This document shows, piece by piece, positions 25,856 to 35,234 of a stretch of 64,000 nucleotides of DNA (the first letter of the stretch is position 1; the number at the start of each line of letters is the position of its first letter). This DNA is from Hyphomicrobium denitrificans ATCC 51888. Its GTDB lineage: Bacteria; Pseudomonadota; Alphaproteobacteria; Rhizobiales; Hyphomicrobiaceae. The stretch lies in NCBI RefSeq assembly GCF_000143145.1, contig NC_014313.1, forward strand, positions 1,426,001 through 1,490,000, written 5' to 3'. A program made the position numbers and the translations under genes. Below the pieces are notes generated by a model. The model was not told where the DNA came from. It saw nothing but the letters and a program-made list of their open reading frames with translations, and did no database searches.

Positions 25856-25879
25856 TAAGCTGGCGTACACGTCAGCTTA
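25856..25879. promoter_or_regulatory. Operator-like palindrome upstream of the beta-oxidation operon
   Basis: TAAGCTGGCGT and ACGTCAGCTTA are 11-base arms around a 2-base centre with one mismatched pair. The element ends 64 bases before the acyl-CoA dehydrogenase start, within the 238-base intergenic region. This size and position would suit a TetR- or GntR-type fatty-acid regulator. Confidence 0.5.
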
Positions 25880-25943
25880 CGATACTCGCGTATCCGTCGG
25901 AGCCGCTTCGAAGTGCGCCGCGGTTCCAAGTGGAGACCTCGAA

Positions 25944-28445
25944 ATGGCGGCCGTTGTTCTGTTGATTTTGGCGCTCGGCGGGTTTCTCCTGCTCGGAATG
26001 GTCCGTGCACCCCTTTGGGGCTGGGCGGCGGCTGTCGGACTTCTGACGCTTCTGGCCACCTACAATTGCACGAGCGCGCTGGCGTGGCTCGCGTGGCTTC
26101 CATTCGTGGGGCTCGCGCTGCTGTCGTTTCCGGCTCTGCGCCGCCGTTTCATCGTCGCGCCAATCTTTGCGACGGTACGGAAAATTCTGCCGAAGGTCTC
26201 CGACACCGAGGCGCAGGCGCTGGAAGCCGGAACGGTCGGGTTCGACGCGGAGCTGTTTTCCGGCACTCCGGACTGGAGCAAGCTGCAATCCATTCCTCCG
26301 ATCGAGCTTTCGGCCGAGGAGCGCGCGTTCCTCGACGGGCCGACGGAAGAGCTGTGCCGGATGATCAGCGACTGGCAGGTTCGCCATTCGTTGCGCGAGA
26401 TTCCAGAGGAGATCTGGGTTTTCGTAAAAAAGCACGGCTTCCTCGGCATGCTGATTTCGAAGGAGCATGGCGGCCTCGGCTTTTCAGCTCAGGCGCAATC
26501 GTTGATCCTCGGCAAGATCGCGTCGCGGTCGCCCGATGTCGTGACGATCGTCATGGTTCCGAACTCGCTCGGGCCGGGCGAACTCATCGAGAAATACGGT
26601 ACCGACGAACAGAAGCATTATTATCTGCCGCGGCTCGCGAAGGGTGAGGAAGTTCCATGCTTCTCGCTGACAGGTCCGACGTCGGGTTCGGATGCTGCCA
26701 CGATGCGCGACATCGGCCACGTCACGCGCGGCACGCATGAAGGCAAGGAAACGCTCGGCATCCGTTTGTCCTGGGAAAAGCGCTACATCACGCTCGGGCC
26801 GAACGCGACGCTCGTCGGCCTCGCGTTCCGTCTGTTCGACAAGGACAACCTGCTCGGCAAAGGCGAGGACGTCGGCATTACGCTGGCGCTCATTCCGGCG
26901 GATCATCCGGGCGTCAACATCGGGCGGCGTCACCTGCCGTCGGGTGCTGCGTTCCCGAATGGGCCGAACTGGGGCAACGACGTTTTCATTCCGATCGACT
27001 GGGTCATCGGCGGTCAGGCGATGGCCGGCAACGGCTGGCGCATGCTGATGGAATGCCTGTCGGCGGGGCGTGCGATTTCGCTGCCGTCCTCGGCGACGGC
27101 GGGCGCAAAGATGATGCTGCGCGTCACGTCGGCCTATGGGCGGATCAGAAAGCAGTTCGGCTTGCCGGTGTCACGCATGGAGGGCGTCGAGGAGCCGCTC
27201 GTTCGCATCATCGAGACGGCCTATGTCAACGAGGCTGCCCGTGCGATGACCGCCGCGATGGTTTCGCGCGGTGAAAAGCCGTCGGTCATCTCGGCGCTGA
27301 TGAAATATCAGACGACGGAGAAGATGCGCCGCGCGGTCAACGACGCGATGGACATTCACGGCGGCCGCGGTATCTGCGACGGGCCGTCGAACTATCTCCA
27401 GTCGGCCTATCAGATGGTTCCGGTCGGCATTACGGTCGAGGGCGCCAACATTCTGACGCGCACCCTGATCACGTTTGCGCAGGGCGCGCTGCGCTCGCAT
27501 CCGTTTCTCTACAAGGAAGTGCAGGCGGCGCAGGATGCCGACAGGCAACGCGGGCTCGATGCCTTCGAGACGGCCTTCAACGGCCACATCGCCTTCTCGT
27601 TGTCGAATGCGACCGGCGCGTTCGTCCATAACATCACCGGCGGCGCGCTGGTGTCGTCGCCTGACGATGCGCTCGGCATGTCGCACTGGTATCGCCAGCT
27701 TGCGCGCGCCAGCCGCTCTTATGCGTTCGTGGCCGATTTGACGGTGGCCTTGCTCGGCGGCGGTCTGAAGATCAAGCAGAAGATCACCGGGCGCATGGCG
27801 GATGCGCTGGCCGAGCTTTACATGCTGTCGGCGACGTTGAAGCGGTATCAGGACGACGGCCGTCCGGCAGGCGATGAGCTGATCGTCGAGCTTGCAGCGC
27901 AGAACGGCTTGTGGCGTTTCCAGGAGGCGATCGGCGGCGTCATCGACAATTTCCCCGTTCGCTGGGCGCGGCCGCTGATGCGCATCGTGGTGTTTCCGCT
28001 CGGGCGGCGCTTCAAGCCGGCGTCCGATGTGCTTGGGCATCAGGTTGCGCGGCATGTCCTGCAGCCCGGCGAGGTTCGCGATCGGCTGACGCGCCACATC
28101 TTCGTTTCGCGCGACGTCAACGATCCGACGGGCATCCTTGAGGTGACGCTGGAGAAAGTCATCGCAGCCGAGCCGATCGAAAAGAAGCTCGAGAAAGCCA
28201 TTCGCGACGGGCTCGTTCGGCGCTATCACGGCATCGACTGGTTTGCGGAAGCGGCCGACAAGGGCGTCATCTCGGCAGCGGAAGCCGAGCAGCTTCGCGA
28301 GGTCGAGCAGCTCGTGGCGCGCGTCATCGCGGTCGATCATTTCGATCCTGCCGAGGTGAAGCCGAATTACGCGACCCTCGGCCATAATATTCGCGGGTCT
28401 GAAAAAGTGGCCTCGGAAAAAGCTATCGCCGGTTTCGGAGTTTGA
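25944..28445 (+). CDS. fadE: Long membrane-associated acyl-CoA dehydrogenase (FadE type)
   Basis: An 833-residue acyl-CoA dehydrogenase, about twice the length of soluble family members, like E. coli FadE. The N-terminus has two or three TM helices (about 1-70). The dehydrogenase core (about 120-520) shows EEIWVFVKKHGFLGMLISKEHGGLGFS and PCFSLTGPTSGSDAA (FAD/substrate loop), and the late core has MDIHGGRGICDGPSNYL and PVGITVEGANILTRTL, carrying the likely catalytic Glu. The C-terminal 280 residues match the DUF1974-type extension. It performs the first oxidation of fatty acyl-CoA. It is first of the fadE-fadB-fadI operon; the next ATG is nine bases after its stop. Confidence 0.93.
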   Translation: MAAVVLLILALGGFLLLGMVRAPLWGWAAAVGLLTLLATYNCTSALAWLAWLPFVGLALLSFPALRRRFIVAPIFATVRKILPKVSDTEAQALEAGTVGFDAELFSGTPDWSKLQSIPPIELSAEERAFLDGPTEELCRMISDWQVRHSLREIPEEIWVFVKKHGFLGMLISKEHGGLGFSAQAQSLILGKIASRSPDVVTIVMVPNSLGPGELIEKYGTDEQKHYYLPRLAKGEEVPCFSLTGPTSGSDAATMRDIGHVTRGTHEGKETLGIRLSWEKRYITLGPNATLVGLAFRLFDKDNLLGKGEDVGITLALIPADHPGVNIGRRHLPSGAAFPNGPNWGNDVFIPIDWVIGGQAMAGNGWRMLMECLSAGRAISLPSSATAGAKMMLRVTSAYGRIRKQFGLPVSRMEGVEEPLVRIIETAYVNEAARAMTAAMVSRGEKPSVISALMKYQTTEKMRRAVNDAMDIHGGRGICDGPSNYLQSAYQMVPVGITVEGANILTRTLITFAQGALRSHPFLYKEVQAAQDADRQRGLDAFETAFNGHIAFSLSNATGAFVHNITGGALVSSPDDALGMSHWYRQLARASRSYAFVADLTVALLGGGLKIKQKITGRMADALAELYMLSATLKRYQDDGRPAGDELIVELAAQNGLWRFQEAIGGVIDNFPVRWARPLMRIVVFPLGRRFKPASDVLGHQVARHVLQPGEVRDRLTRHIFVSRDVNDPTGILEVTLEKVIAAEPIEKKLEKAIRDGLVRRYHGIDWFAEAADKGVISAAEAEQLREVEQLVARVIAVDHFDPAEVKPNYATLGHNIRGSEKVASEKAIAGFGV

Positions 28446-28453
28446 GGTGTGCC

Positions 28454-30469
28454 ATGAGTGAAGCGACGGCGGACGTGAAGGCAGTGCACTTGAAGGATTG
28501 GCGCTTCTCGATCGACGGCGAAAACATCGCGTGGGCGGTGTTCGACCGGGAAGGCGAGAGTGCGAATTCGCTTGGCCGCCGTCCGATCGAGGAACTCGAC
28601 GCCATCATCGAACGCGTTGAAGCGGAAGCGCGTGCGAAGAGCGTTCGCGGTCTCGTCATCATCTCGGGCAAGGAGCGCGGCTTCGTCGTCGGCGCCGACA
28701 TCCGCGAGTTCGAGACGTTTCAGAACGAGCAGGACGTCGTCAACGCGCTGAAGCCGGTCAATGCACTTCTGGATCGCATCGAGAAGCTGCCGGTTCCGGT
28801 GGTCGCGGCCATCCACGGTGTCTGCGTCGGCGGCGGGCTGGAGCTGATCCTCGCCTGTCATTACCGGATCGCGACGCGCGATGACTCGACGCGCATCGGC
28901 TTCCCCGAGGTCAAGCTCGGCATTTTCCCAGGCTTCAACGGCACCGCGCGTTCGATCAAGCAGGCGGGTCCGATGGCGGCGATGCAGGCAATGCTGACCG
29001 GCGGCATGATCCGCGCGACGGTTGCGAAGGCGCAAGGCTTCATCGATCAGCTCGTCGGCAGTCCGGGCGAATTGCATTGGGCGGCGCGGAAAGCTGTGCT
29101 GCAGAACCGGCGTTCGCAATCGGCGGGTCTCGCGAAGATGCTTCTGACAAAATGGCCGGCGCGCGGTTTCCTTGCGGGCAAGATGCGTCAGGAGACCGCC
29201 AAAAAAGTTCGCGAAGATCACTATCCGGCGCCCTTCCGTTTGATCGACCTCTTCGAGAAAGAGGGCGGCGATCTCAATCAGATGAAAAAGGCCGAGACGA
29301 CGGCGTTCGCGCCGTTGATGGTTTCGGAGACGTCGCGCAATCTGCGCCGCGTGTTCCGCCTGACGGAGCTGTTGAAGGCGCAAGCGCCGAAGGGCTTCAA
29401 ATGGCGGCCGACCCGTGTTCACGTCATCGGCGCGGGTACGATGGGCGCCGATATTGCTGGCGTTTGCGTCGCCGCCGGCATGGAAGTGACGCTGCAGGAC
29501 ATTTCGCCAGAGCAGCTTGAAAAAGGCATAAAGGCGCAAGGCAAGCTATTCGCGCGCAAGTTCAAGACGAAAGCGACGCGCGATGCCGCCAAGACGCGTC
29601 TGATCGCTGACCCCGAAGGCAAGGGCGTCGCGCGGGCCGATGTGATCATCGAGGCGATCGTCGAGCGGCTCGACATCAAGCAGAAGCTGTTCGCGGACCT
29701 CGAAACAAAGATCAAGCCCGGTGCGGTTCTGGCGACGAACACGTCGTCGTTGAAGCTCGAAGACATTTCTGCGCCGCTCAACGATCCCGGCCGTCTGATC
29801 GGCCTGCACTTCTTCTCGCCGGTGCCGCAAATGCCGCTCGTCGAAGTCGTGCGCGGTTCGAAAACGCGCGACGAGGAAGTGAAGAAGGGCGCGACGTTCG
29901 TCACGGCCATCGACAAGTTCCCGCTGATCACGAAGGACGTGCCAGGCTTCATGGTCAACAAGGTTCTGACGCCCTACATGTTCGCGGCGATGAAGCGTCT
30001 CGAAGAGGGCGAGGATAAGGAGAAGATCGACGAAGCCGTGCGTGCCTTCGGGATGCCGATGGGGCCGATCGAGCTTGCAGACAACGTCGGTCTCGATATC
30101 TGCGCGCACGTCGCGAAAATTCTCGGTCAGTCGAGCGAGGGCTCGCGGCTTGATCGTCTCGTGGCGTCAGGGCGACTCGGCAAGAAGACGGGCGAAGGTT
30201 TCTACGTCTGGAAGGACGGCAAGCCGGTGAAGTCGGACGCCAAGTTCTCGAAGACCGAACTCGACAAGCTTGGGCGCGAGTTGATCGAGCCGATGATCGC
30301 GGAAGCGCAGAAGACGCTCGACGAGGGTGTCGTCGAGAACGCCGATCTCGTCGATGCGGGCATGATTTTCGGGACGGGCTTTGCGCCGTTCCGCGGTGGG
30401 CCGTTGCACTACAAGAAAACGCATCCCGAGACGGAGCCTGCGATCACCTCGCGCGCCGCTGCAGAGTAA
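28454..30469 (+). CDS. fadB: Bifunctional enoyl-CoA hydratase/3-hydroxyacyl-CoA dehydrogenase
   Basis: A 671-residue fusion enzyme. The N-terminal crotonase domain (about 1-270) keeps both catalytic glutamates, in GVCVGGGLELILACHYRI and IGFPEVKLGIFPGFNGT. The NAD domain starts HVIGAGTMGADIAGVCVAAG (about 323) and continues with HFFSPVPQMPLVEVVRG, carrying the catalytic His, and NKVLTPYMFAAM. GAGG six bases before ATG 28454 supports this start. It could equally be FadJ; the two cannot be told apart from sequence alone. It is co-transcribed with fadE upstream and the thiolase downstream. Confidence 0.92.
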   Translation: MSEATADVKAVHLKDWRFSIDGENIAWAVFDREGESANSLGRRPIEELDAIIERVEAEARAKSVRGLVIISGKERGFVVGADIREFETFQNEQDVVNALKPVNALLDRIEKLPVPVVAAIHGVCVGGGLELILACHYRIATRDDSTRIGFPEVKLGIFPGFNGTARSIKQAGPMAAMQAMLTGGMIRATVAKAQGFIDQLVGSPGELHWAARKAVLQNRRSQSAGLAKMLLTKWPARGFLAGKMRQETAKKVREDHYPAPFRLIDLFEKEGGDLNQMKKAETTAFAPLMVSETSRNLRRVFRLTELLKAQAPKGFKWRPTRVHVIGAGTMGADIAGVCVAAGMEVTLQDISPEQLEKGIKAQGKLFARKFKTKATRDAAKTRLIADPEGKGVARADVIIEAIVERLDIKQKLFADLETKIKPGAVLATNTSSLKLEDISAPLNDPGRLIGLHFFSPVPQMPLVEVVRGSKTRDEEVKKGATFVTAIDKFPLITKDVPGFMVNKVLTPYMFAAMKRLEEGEDKEKIDEAVRAFGMPMGPIELADNVGLDICAHVAKILGQSSEGSRLDRLVASGRLGKKTGEGFYVWKDGKPVKSDAKFSKTELDKLGRELIEPMIAEAQKTLDEGVVENADLVDAGMIFGTGFAPFRGGPLHYKKTHPETEPAITSRAAAE

Positions 30470-30475
30470 ATTTAT

Positions 30476-30505
30476 TCCCACTCCCCGTTCTTACGCGGAG
30501 GGGAA
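30476..30505. repeat. REP-like palindrome between fadB and the thiolase gene
   Basis: TTCCCACTCCCCG...CGGAGGGGAA resembles the palindromes at 13738 and 20817. It sits in the 51-base gap inside the operon and may modulate mRNA stability between the two genes. Confidence 0.5.
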
Positions 30506-30520
30506 ACATTGGAGATCGAG

Positions 30521-31825
30521 ATGACACGAGAGCTTCGGCGCGTTGCGGTGATCGGCGGTGTCCGTATCCCGTTCTGCCGGTCCAACACGCTTTATGCCGA
30601 TCTCTCGAATCTCGAGATGATGGCGGCGGCGCTGAACGGTGTCGTCGACCGGTTCGGGCTCAAGGGCCAGCACATCGACGAAGTCGTCGGCGGCGCGGTC
30701 GTCACGCATTCGCGCGATTTCAATCTGGCACGCGAAGCGGTGCTGTCGTCCAAGCTTGCGCCATCGACGCCGGGGGTGACGCTGATCCAAGCGTGTGGAA
30801 CGTCGTTGCAATCGGCGCTGATGTCGGCGGGCAAGATCGCGACCGGCGAGATCGAAAGCGCGATTGCGGTCGGATCGGACACGACATCCGATGCACCGAT
30901 CGTTTTCTCGAAGAAGTTTTCAAAGCGCCTCGTGCAGGTCGGGCAGAGCAAGACGGCGCTCGATAAAATTCGCGTCTTTAAAGGGCTGTCGCCGTCCGAG
31001 CTTGCGCCGCAGCCGCCGGCGGTTTCCGAGCCGCGCACGGGCCTTTCGATGGGGCAGCATTGCGAGCTGATGGCGCAGGAATGGAAAATCCCGCGCGCCG
31101 CGCAGGACGAGCTTGCCTTCGAGAGTCATAAGAAAGGCGCGGCCGCTTACGACGAAGGCTATATGGACGATTTGATCGTGCCGTGCGCGGGCGTTTATCG
31201 CGACAACAACCTTCGTCCGGACATCTCGCTCGATAAACTTGCGTCGCTGAAGCCTGCGTTCGAGAAATCGGAGCGCGGAACTTTGACAGCAGGCAATTCG
31301 ACGCCGATGACCGATGGCGCGTCGGCTGTGCTTCTTGCGTCTGAAGAGTGGGCGAAAGCGCACAATCTGCCGGTGCTCGCCTACCTCACGTACGGGCAAC
31401 ATATCGCCAACAATTTCGTCGGTGGCGACGGTCTGCTGATGGCGCCGACGATCGCGGTGTCGAAGTTGCTCGACCGTGCCGGGCTGACGCTGCAGGACTT
31501 CGATTTCTATGAAATCCACGAAGCCTTCGCGGCCCAGGTTCTCTGCACACTGAAAGCCTGGGAAGACGCCGATTACTGCAAGAGGGTGCTCGGCAAGGAT
31601 GCGCCGCTCGGTTCGATCGATCGCGCCAAGCTCAACGTCAAAGGCTCTTCTCTCGCGTTCGGTCATCCGTTCGCCGCAACCGGTGCGCGCATCGTCGCCA
31701 ATCTTGCGAAACTGTTGTCGACAAATGGCGGTCGCGGCCTGATTTCGATCTGCACGGCCGGCGGCATGGGCGTCGCTGCGATCCTGGAAGCGCCGAAATC
31801 CATTGAAGCCCGCGTTGCGGCCTGA
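30521..31825 (+). CDS. fadI: Acetyl-CoA C-acyltransferase (thiolase)
   Basis: A 434-residue thiolase, the last step of beta-oxidation. The nucleophilic cysteine is in TLIQACGTSLQSALMSAGK (about residue 92), the catalytic His in FYEIHEAFAAQVLCT, and the final proton-exchange Cys in SICTAGGMGVAAILE. LNVKGSSLAFGHPFAATGAR is the C-terminal GHP motif. ATG 30521 has GGAG six bases upstream; a TTG four codons earlier is less likely. Length agrees with FadI-type trifunctional beta-subunits rather than FadA. It completes the fadE-fadB-fadI operon. Confidence 0.92.
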   Translation: MTRELRRVAVIGGVRIPFCRSNTLYADLSNLEMMAAALNGVVDRFGLKGQHIDEVVGGAVVTHSRDFNLAREAVLSSKLAPSTPGVTLIQACGTSLQSALMSAGKIATGEIESAIAVGSDTTSDAPIVFSKKFSKRLVQVGQSKTALDKIRVFKGLSPSELAPQPPAVSEPRTGLSMGQHCELMAQEWKIPRAAQDELAFESHKKGAAAYDEGYMDDLIVPCAGVYRDNNLRPDISLDKLASLKPAFEKSERGTLTAGNSTPMTDGASAVLLASEEWAKAHNLPVLAYLTYGQHIANNFVGGDGLLMAPTIAVSKLLDRAGLTLQDFDFYEIHEAFAAQVLCTLKAWEDADYCKRVLGKDAPLGSIDRAKLNVKGSSLAFGHPFAATGARIVANLAKLLSTNGGRGLISICTAGGMGVAAILEAPKSIEARVAA

Positions 31826-31904
31826 ATAACGCAATCGCAACGCGAGACGCGCGATCCTGAATGAGCTATGCACCTCGCAATAGGTGAAGCTGAGGGGCGT
31901 GCGC

Positions 31905-33212
31905 ATGGCAGGCGGAACAGGTCAGGACAGGCAACTCGAAGCGGCGCGCGCGCTGGTGCGCGACGTTGCCGATCGCTTCGATCTCAATGCCTGGGCGCGT
32001 CTCTGGGACGGTTCGCGTCTGCCGCTCGGCAAAGCTCCGACCTCGAATTTCGAAATCTCGATCAGCGATCCGGGCGTGATCGGCACGCTGGTTCGCAGTC
32101 CGCGTCTCGATACGATCATTCGCCAATACATCGAGAAGGGGATCGACTTCTCGGGCGGCACGCTCGTCGATTTCGGACGAGATCTGCAGAAGAACGACAA
32201 GGCGCCGAAGGTCAAAGGTCGCGACATCGCGAAAGTCGGACGCAATCTGCTGCCGTTTGTCTTTGCGAAGAAGGATGCGCGCGATGCGCACGGCTTCGGC
32301 GGTGACGAGTCCGGTGTCAATCGCAAGATCGCCGACAACAAGGACTACATTCAGTTCCACTACGATCTGTCGAACGACTTCTACGCGCTCTTTCTCGATC
32401 CGGAGATGGTCTATTCGTGCGCCTATTACACGGACTGGTCGAACGGTGTCGAACAGGCGCAGCGCGACAAGCTCGAGATGATCTGCCGTAAGCTGCGGCT
32501 GAAGCCCGGCGACCGGATGCTCGATATCGGCGCGGGTTGGGGCGGGCTCCTCTGTCATGCGGCGCAGGCCTACGGCGTGACCGCACATGGCATCACGCTG
32601 TCCGAAGAACAACTCTCGTTCGCGCGTGAGAAAGCGAAAAAGCTCGGCCTTGCGGATCGCGTTACGTTCGAGCTTGCGGACTATCAGAACATCAGCGGCA
32701 CCTACGACAAGATCGCGTCGATCGGCATGTACGAGCATATCGGGCTCAAGAACATTCCGGGCTACATGAGCAAGGTGCGTTCGCTTCTGAGCGAGGACGG
32801 GCTGTTCCTCAATCACGCCATTTCGCATCGTGCGCCGAAGAACGCCAAGAAATGGCTGACGCGGCCGGAGAAGAAAGCGATCGCGAAATACATTTTTCCG
32901 GGCGGCGAGCTGGATGACATCGGGCACACGGTCAACGCGATGGAGCGCGCCGGTTTCGAGGTGCACGACGTCGAAGCGTGGCGGATGCATTACGCGCGCA
33001 CGTGTCAACTCTGGTGCGAGCGCCTGACGGCGCGCAAGGATGAAGCGATCGGCTTCGTCGGCGAAGAGAAATACCGGATCTGGGTCGCGTATCTCGCGGG
33101 CGTCAGTCTCGCGTTCTCGCGCGGGTCGCTCAGGCTTTATCAGACACTGGCGTCGAAGACGGCAAAGCGTCCGCCGCCGCTGCCGCCGACACGCGCGGAT
33201 TTGTATCGCTGA
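31905..33212 (+). CDS. cfa: Cyclopropane-fatty-acyl-phospholipid synthase
   Basis: A 435-residue SAM-dependent enzyme that adds a methylene group across double bonds of membrane phospholipid acyl chains. The N-terminal lipid-binding part is followed by the QFHYDLSNDFYALFLDPEMV region (about 150), SAM motif I in MLDIGAGWGGLLCHAAQAYG, and the conserved YEHIGLKNIPGYMSKV. ATG 31905 has GAGGGG seven bases upstream; the frame also opens at GTG 31884. It follows fadI by 79 bases on the same strand, so fatty acid turnover and membrane remodelling may be co-expressed. It is convergent with the ndvA-like gene. Confidence 0.92.
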   Translation: MAGGTGQDRQLEAARALVRDVADRFDLNAWARLWDGSRLPLGKAPTSNFEISISDPGVIGTLVRSPRLDTIIRQYIEKGIDFSGGTLVDFGRDLQKNDKAPKVKGRDIAKVGRNLLPFVFAKKDARDAHGFGGDESGVNRKIADNKDYIQFHYDLSNDFYALFLDPEMVYSCAYYTDWSNGVEQAQRDKLEMICRKLRLKPGDRMLDIGAGWGGLLCHAAQAYGVTAHGITLSEEQLSFAREKAKKLGLADRVTFELADYQNISGTYDKIASIGMYEHIGLKNIPGYMSKVRSLLSEDGLFLNHAISHRAPKNAKKWLTRPEKKAIAKYIFPGGELDDIGHTVNAMERAGFEVHDVEAWRMHYARTCQLWCERLTARKDEAIGFVGEEKYRIWVAYLAGVSLAFSRGSLRLYQTLASKTAKRPPPLPPTRADLYR

Positions 33213-33238
33213 GTGCGCGTTCGCGCGGCGAGAACAGC

Positions 33239-35020
33239 TTAGCGTTTGCCGTTCGCGTCGGGCGGGGTTTCGGTGGTTTTCGGCACCGTGAAACCGCCTT
33301 CCGCGACGAGACGCGCGAACAGCCCGGTTCCCTGCGCCAGGTCGTCGAAGCGTCCGCGCTCGACGATTTCGCCGTGATCGAGGACGAAGATTTCGTCGGC
33401 ATCGGCAACGGTCGACAGGCGGTGCGCGATCACGAACGTCGTGCGCCCCGTTCTGAGCGTGTCGAGGGCGCGTTTGATCTTGGCTTCGGTTTCGGAATCG
33501 AGCGCGCTCGTTGCTTCGTCGAGGATCAGGATCGGTGCGTCTTTTAGAATTGCGCGCGCGATGGCGATGCGCTGGCGTTCGCCGCCTGACAGCGATAGTC
33601 CACGCTCGCCGATCATGAAGCCGTAGCCACCCGGCTTTCGCATGATGAAGTCGTGCGCTTCGGCGAGTTTGCTGGCGCGCTCGACCTCGGCGTCGGTTGC
33701 GTCCGGTTTGCCGATGCGGATGTTCTCGCCGATCGTGCGATTGAAAAGTCCGGCGTCCTGGAAGACGACGGAGATCGCTTGGCGCAGCGACTGTATCGTG
33801 ACGTCGGCGATGTTCTGACCGTCGATGGTGATGTGCCCCGACGATGGCGTTTGGAAACGCTGGAGCAGGGCGATCGTCGTCGATTTGCCGGAGCCGGTCG
33901 GGCCGACGAGGGCGACCGTCTCCCCAGCTTTGGCGGCAAACGTCACGTCCGTTATGCCCTGCGGGCTGCCGCCATAGCGGAAGTTCACGTGCTCGAATGC
34001 GACGGCGCCCGCGACGTTCTCCAAGGGCTTGGCGCCGGGCTTGTCCTCGCTGTTGGCCTTTTCGTCCATCAGCTCGAACAGCAAGGTGAGCGTCGGGGCC
34101 TGTTGGTGAACCTTCACGACGAACGCGGAGAGCTGATCGAGGCGGCTGATCAGCAGCGTCGCAAAGGCGACGAAGCTTACGATCTGGCCGACCGTCAGCT
34201 CGCCACGTCCGACGAGAACGGCGCCCGCGACGAAGATCACGACCATCGTCAGCGTCGCCGCCGAGCGCTGCATGACCGTCAGGATGCCCCACCAGGTGAC
34301 GACCGGAAATTGTGCTGTCAGCAGCTCACGCGACAGGCCGCGCAAAGCCTCCGCTTCCGCCTGCAGACGGGCGTAGCTCTGCACCACCATGACGTTGCCG
34401 ATCACGTCGACGACGCGGCCTGAGAGTGCCGTCTCATGCTCTTCGACGGCGGCCTGCCCGTAGGTCGTCTTGCGCATCACGAGGACGTTCATCAGCGTAT
34501 AGGTGGCGGCCAGCGCAACAAGGATCGTGGCCATGCGCGCGTCCATGCTGATCGCGGTCGGAACGAGCAGGATGATGCCGAACAGTGCGGTGAAATGTTC
34601 GCGCATGGCTCCGAGCCAGAGCCAGAAGAGGGCCGTCGTTCCTGCGAGAATGGTGCGGATCGTTGCGCCGCTGCCGCGCGTCGCGTGCACGCTCTGCGGC
34701 AGTGCCATCGCCTTTTCGAAGACGGTGGCGAGATGCGCGTTCTTCTGGCGATGGGCGAGGCGATCGGAATTGATGCTGACGATCACGCCGGCGATGACGC
34801 CGAACAGGCCGAGGACGGCCCATAGGCCGATATAGCCAAATGCGCTTTCGCCCTTGCTGAGTGCGTCGACGACGCGTCCGAACAGAATAGGCTCGGCAAG
34901 CTGGATGGCTGCGATGAATATGCTCGCGAGTGCCAAGCCGATCGCGAGATACTTTTCGGACTCGAGCAGCTTCAGGGCGCGGATGTAGATTTGGAAGAGG
35001 TTCAGCGGCTTCGACGTCAT
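33239..35020 (-). CDS. ndvA: Glucan exporter-type ABC transporter (NdvA/ChvA family)
   Basis: A 593-residue half-transporter with fused permease and ATPase. The permease (about 15-310) has six TM helices. The ATPase has Walker A GPTGSGKSTTIALLQRF, Q-loop DAGLFNRTIGENIRIG, signature LSLSGGERQRIAIARA, Walker B ILILDEATSALDSETE and switch AHRLSTV. The beginning (LNLFQIYIRALKLLESEKYLA) and overall length match the cyclic beta-1,2-glucan exporters NdvA/ChvA. No ndvB/chvB synthase is nearby; the glucan glucosyltransferase opgH is 4 kb away. The export substrate is therefore inferred. Confidence 0.87.
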   Translation of the reverse strand: MTSKPLNLFQIYIRALKLLESEKYLAIGLALASIFIAAIQLAEPILFGRVVDALSKGESAFGYIGLWAVLGLFGVIAGVIVSINSDRLAHRQKNAHLATVFEKAMALPQSVHATRGSGATIRTILAGTTALFWLWLGAMREHFTALFGIILLVPTAISMDARMATILVALAATYTLMNVLVMRKTTYGQAAVEEHETALSGRVVDVIGNVMVVQSYARLQAEAEALRGLSRELLTAQFPVVTWWGILTVMQRSAATLTMVVIFVAGAVLVGRGELTVGQIVSFVAFATLLISRLDQLSAFVVKVHQQAPTLTLLFELMDEKANSEDKPGAKPLENVAGAVAFEHVNFRYGGSPQGITDVTFAAKAGETVALVGPTGSGKSTTIALLQRFQTPSSGHITIDGQNIADVTIQSLRQAISVVFQDAGLFNRTIGENIRIGKPDATDAEVERASKLAEAHDFIMRKPGGYGFMIGERGLSLSGGERQRIAIARAILKDAPILILDEATSALDSETEAKIKRALDTLRTGRTTFVIAHRLSTVADADEIFVLDHGEIVERGRFDDLAQGTGLFARLVAEGGFTVPKTTETPPDANGKR

Positions 35021-35234
35021 GCCTGCTCCTCCGGAGCGCCGCAGCCGAGATGAACGGAAGGACTTTCCGAAGCCCCCATGTGCATGCCTGATTGAATTGC
35101 CGTTGACCCTGGCCGCTCTATAGCATTCCGCGGAGAATAAGCATCAGGGAAAAGGGGCGAATGCCGATCGCCTTGACGGGCGTGCGCGTCTGCTCAATGC
35201 TAGGTTCAGGCAGCGTCCGGGAGGCTCGAAAGTC

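Noticed and set aside
27171..29539. Two 390-404-codon minus-strand frames opposite fadE and fadB
   Set aside because: Antisense shadows of well-supported beta-oxidation genes.
31866..34292. An 808-codon open frame on the minus strand across the cfa and ndvA genes
   Set aside because: It is antisense to cfa and out of frame with ndvA; its arginine-rich, low-complexity translation is typical of GC-rich shadow frames, while cfa and ndvA have full family motifs.
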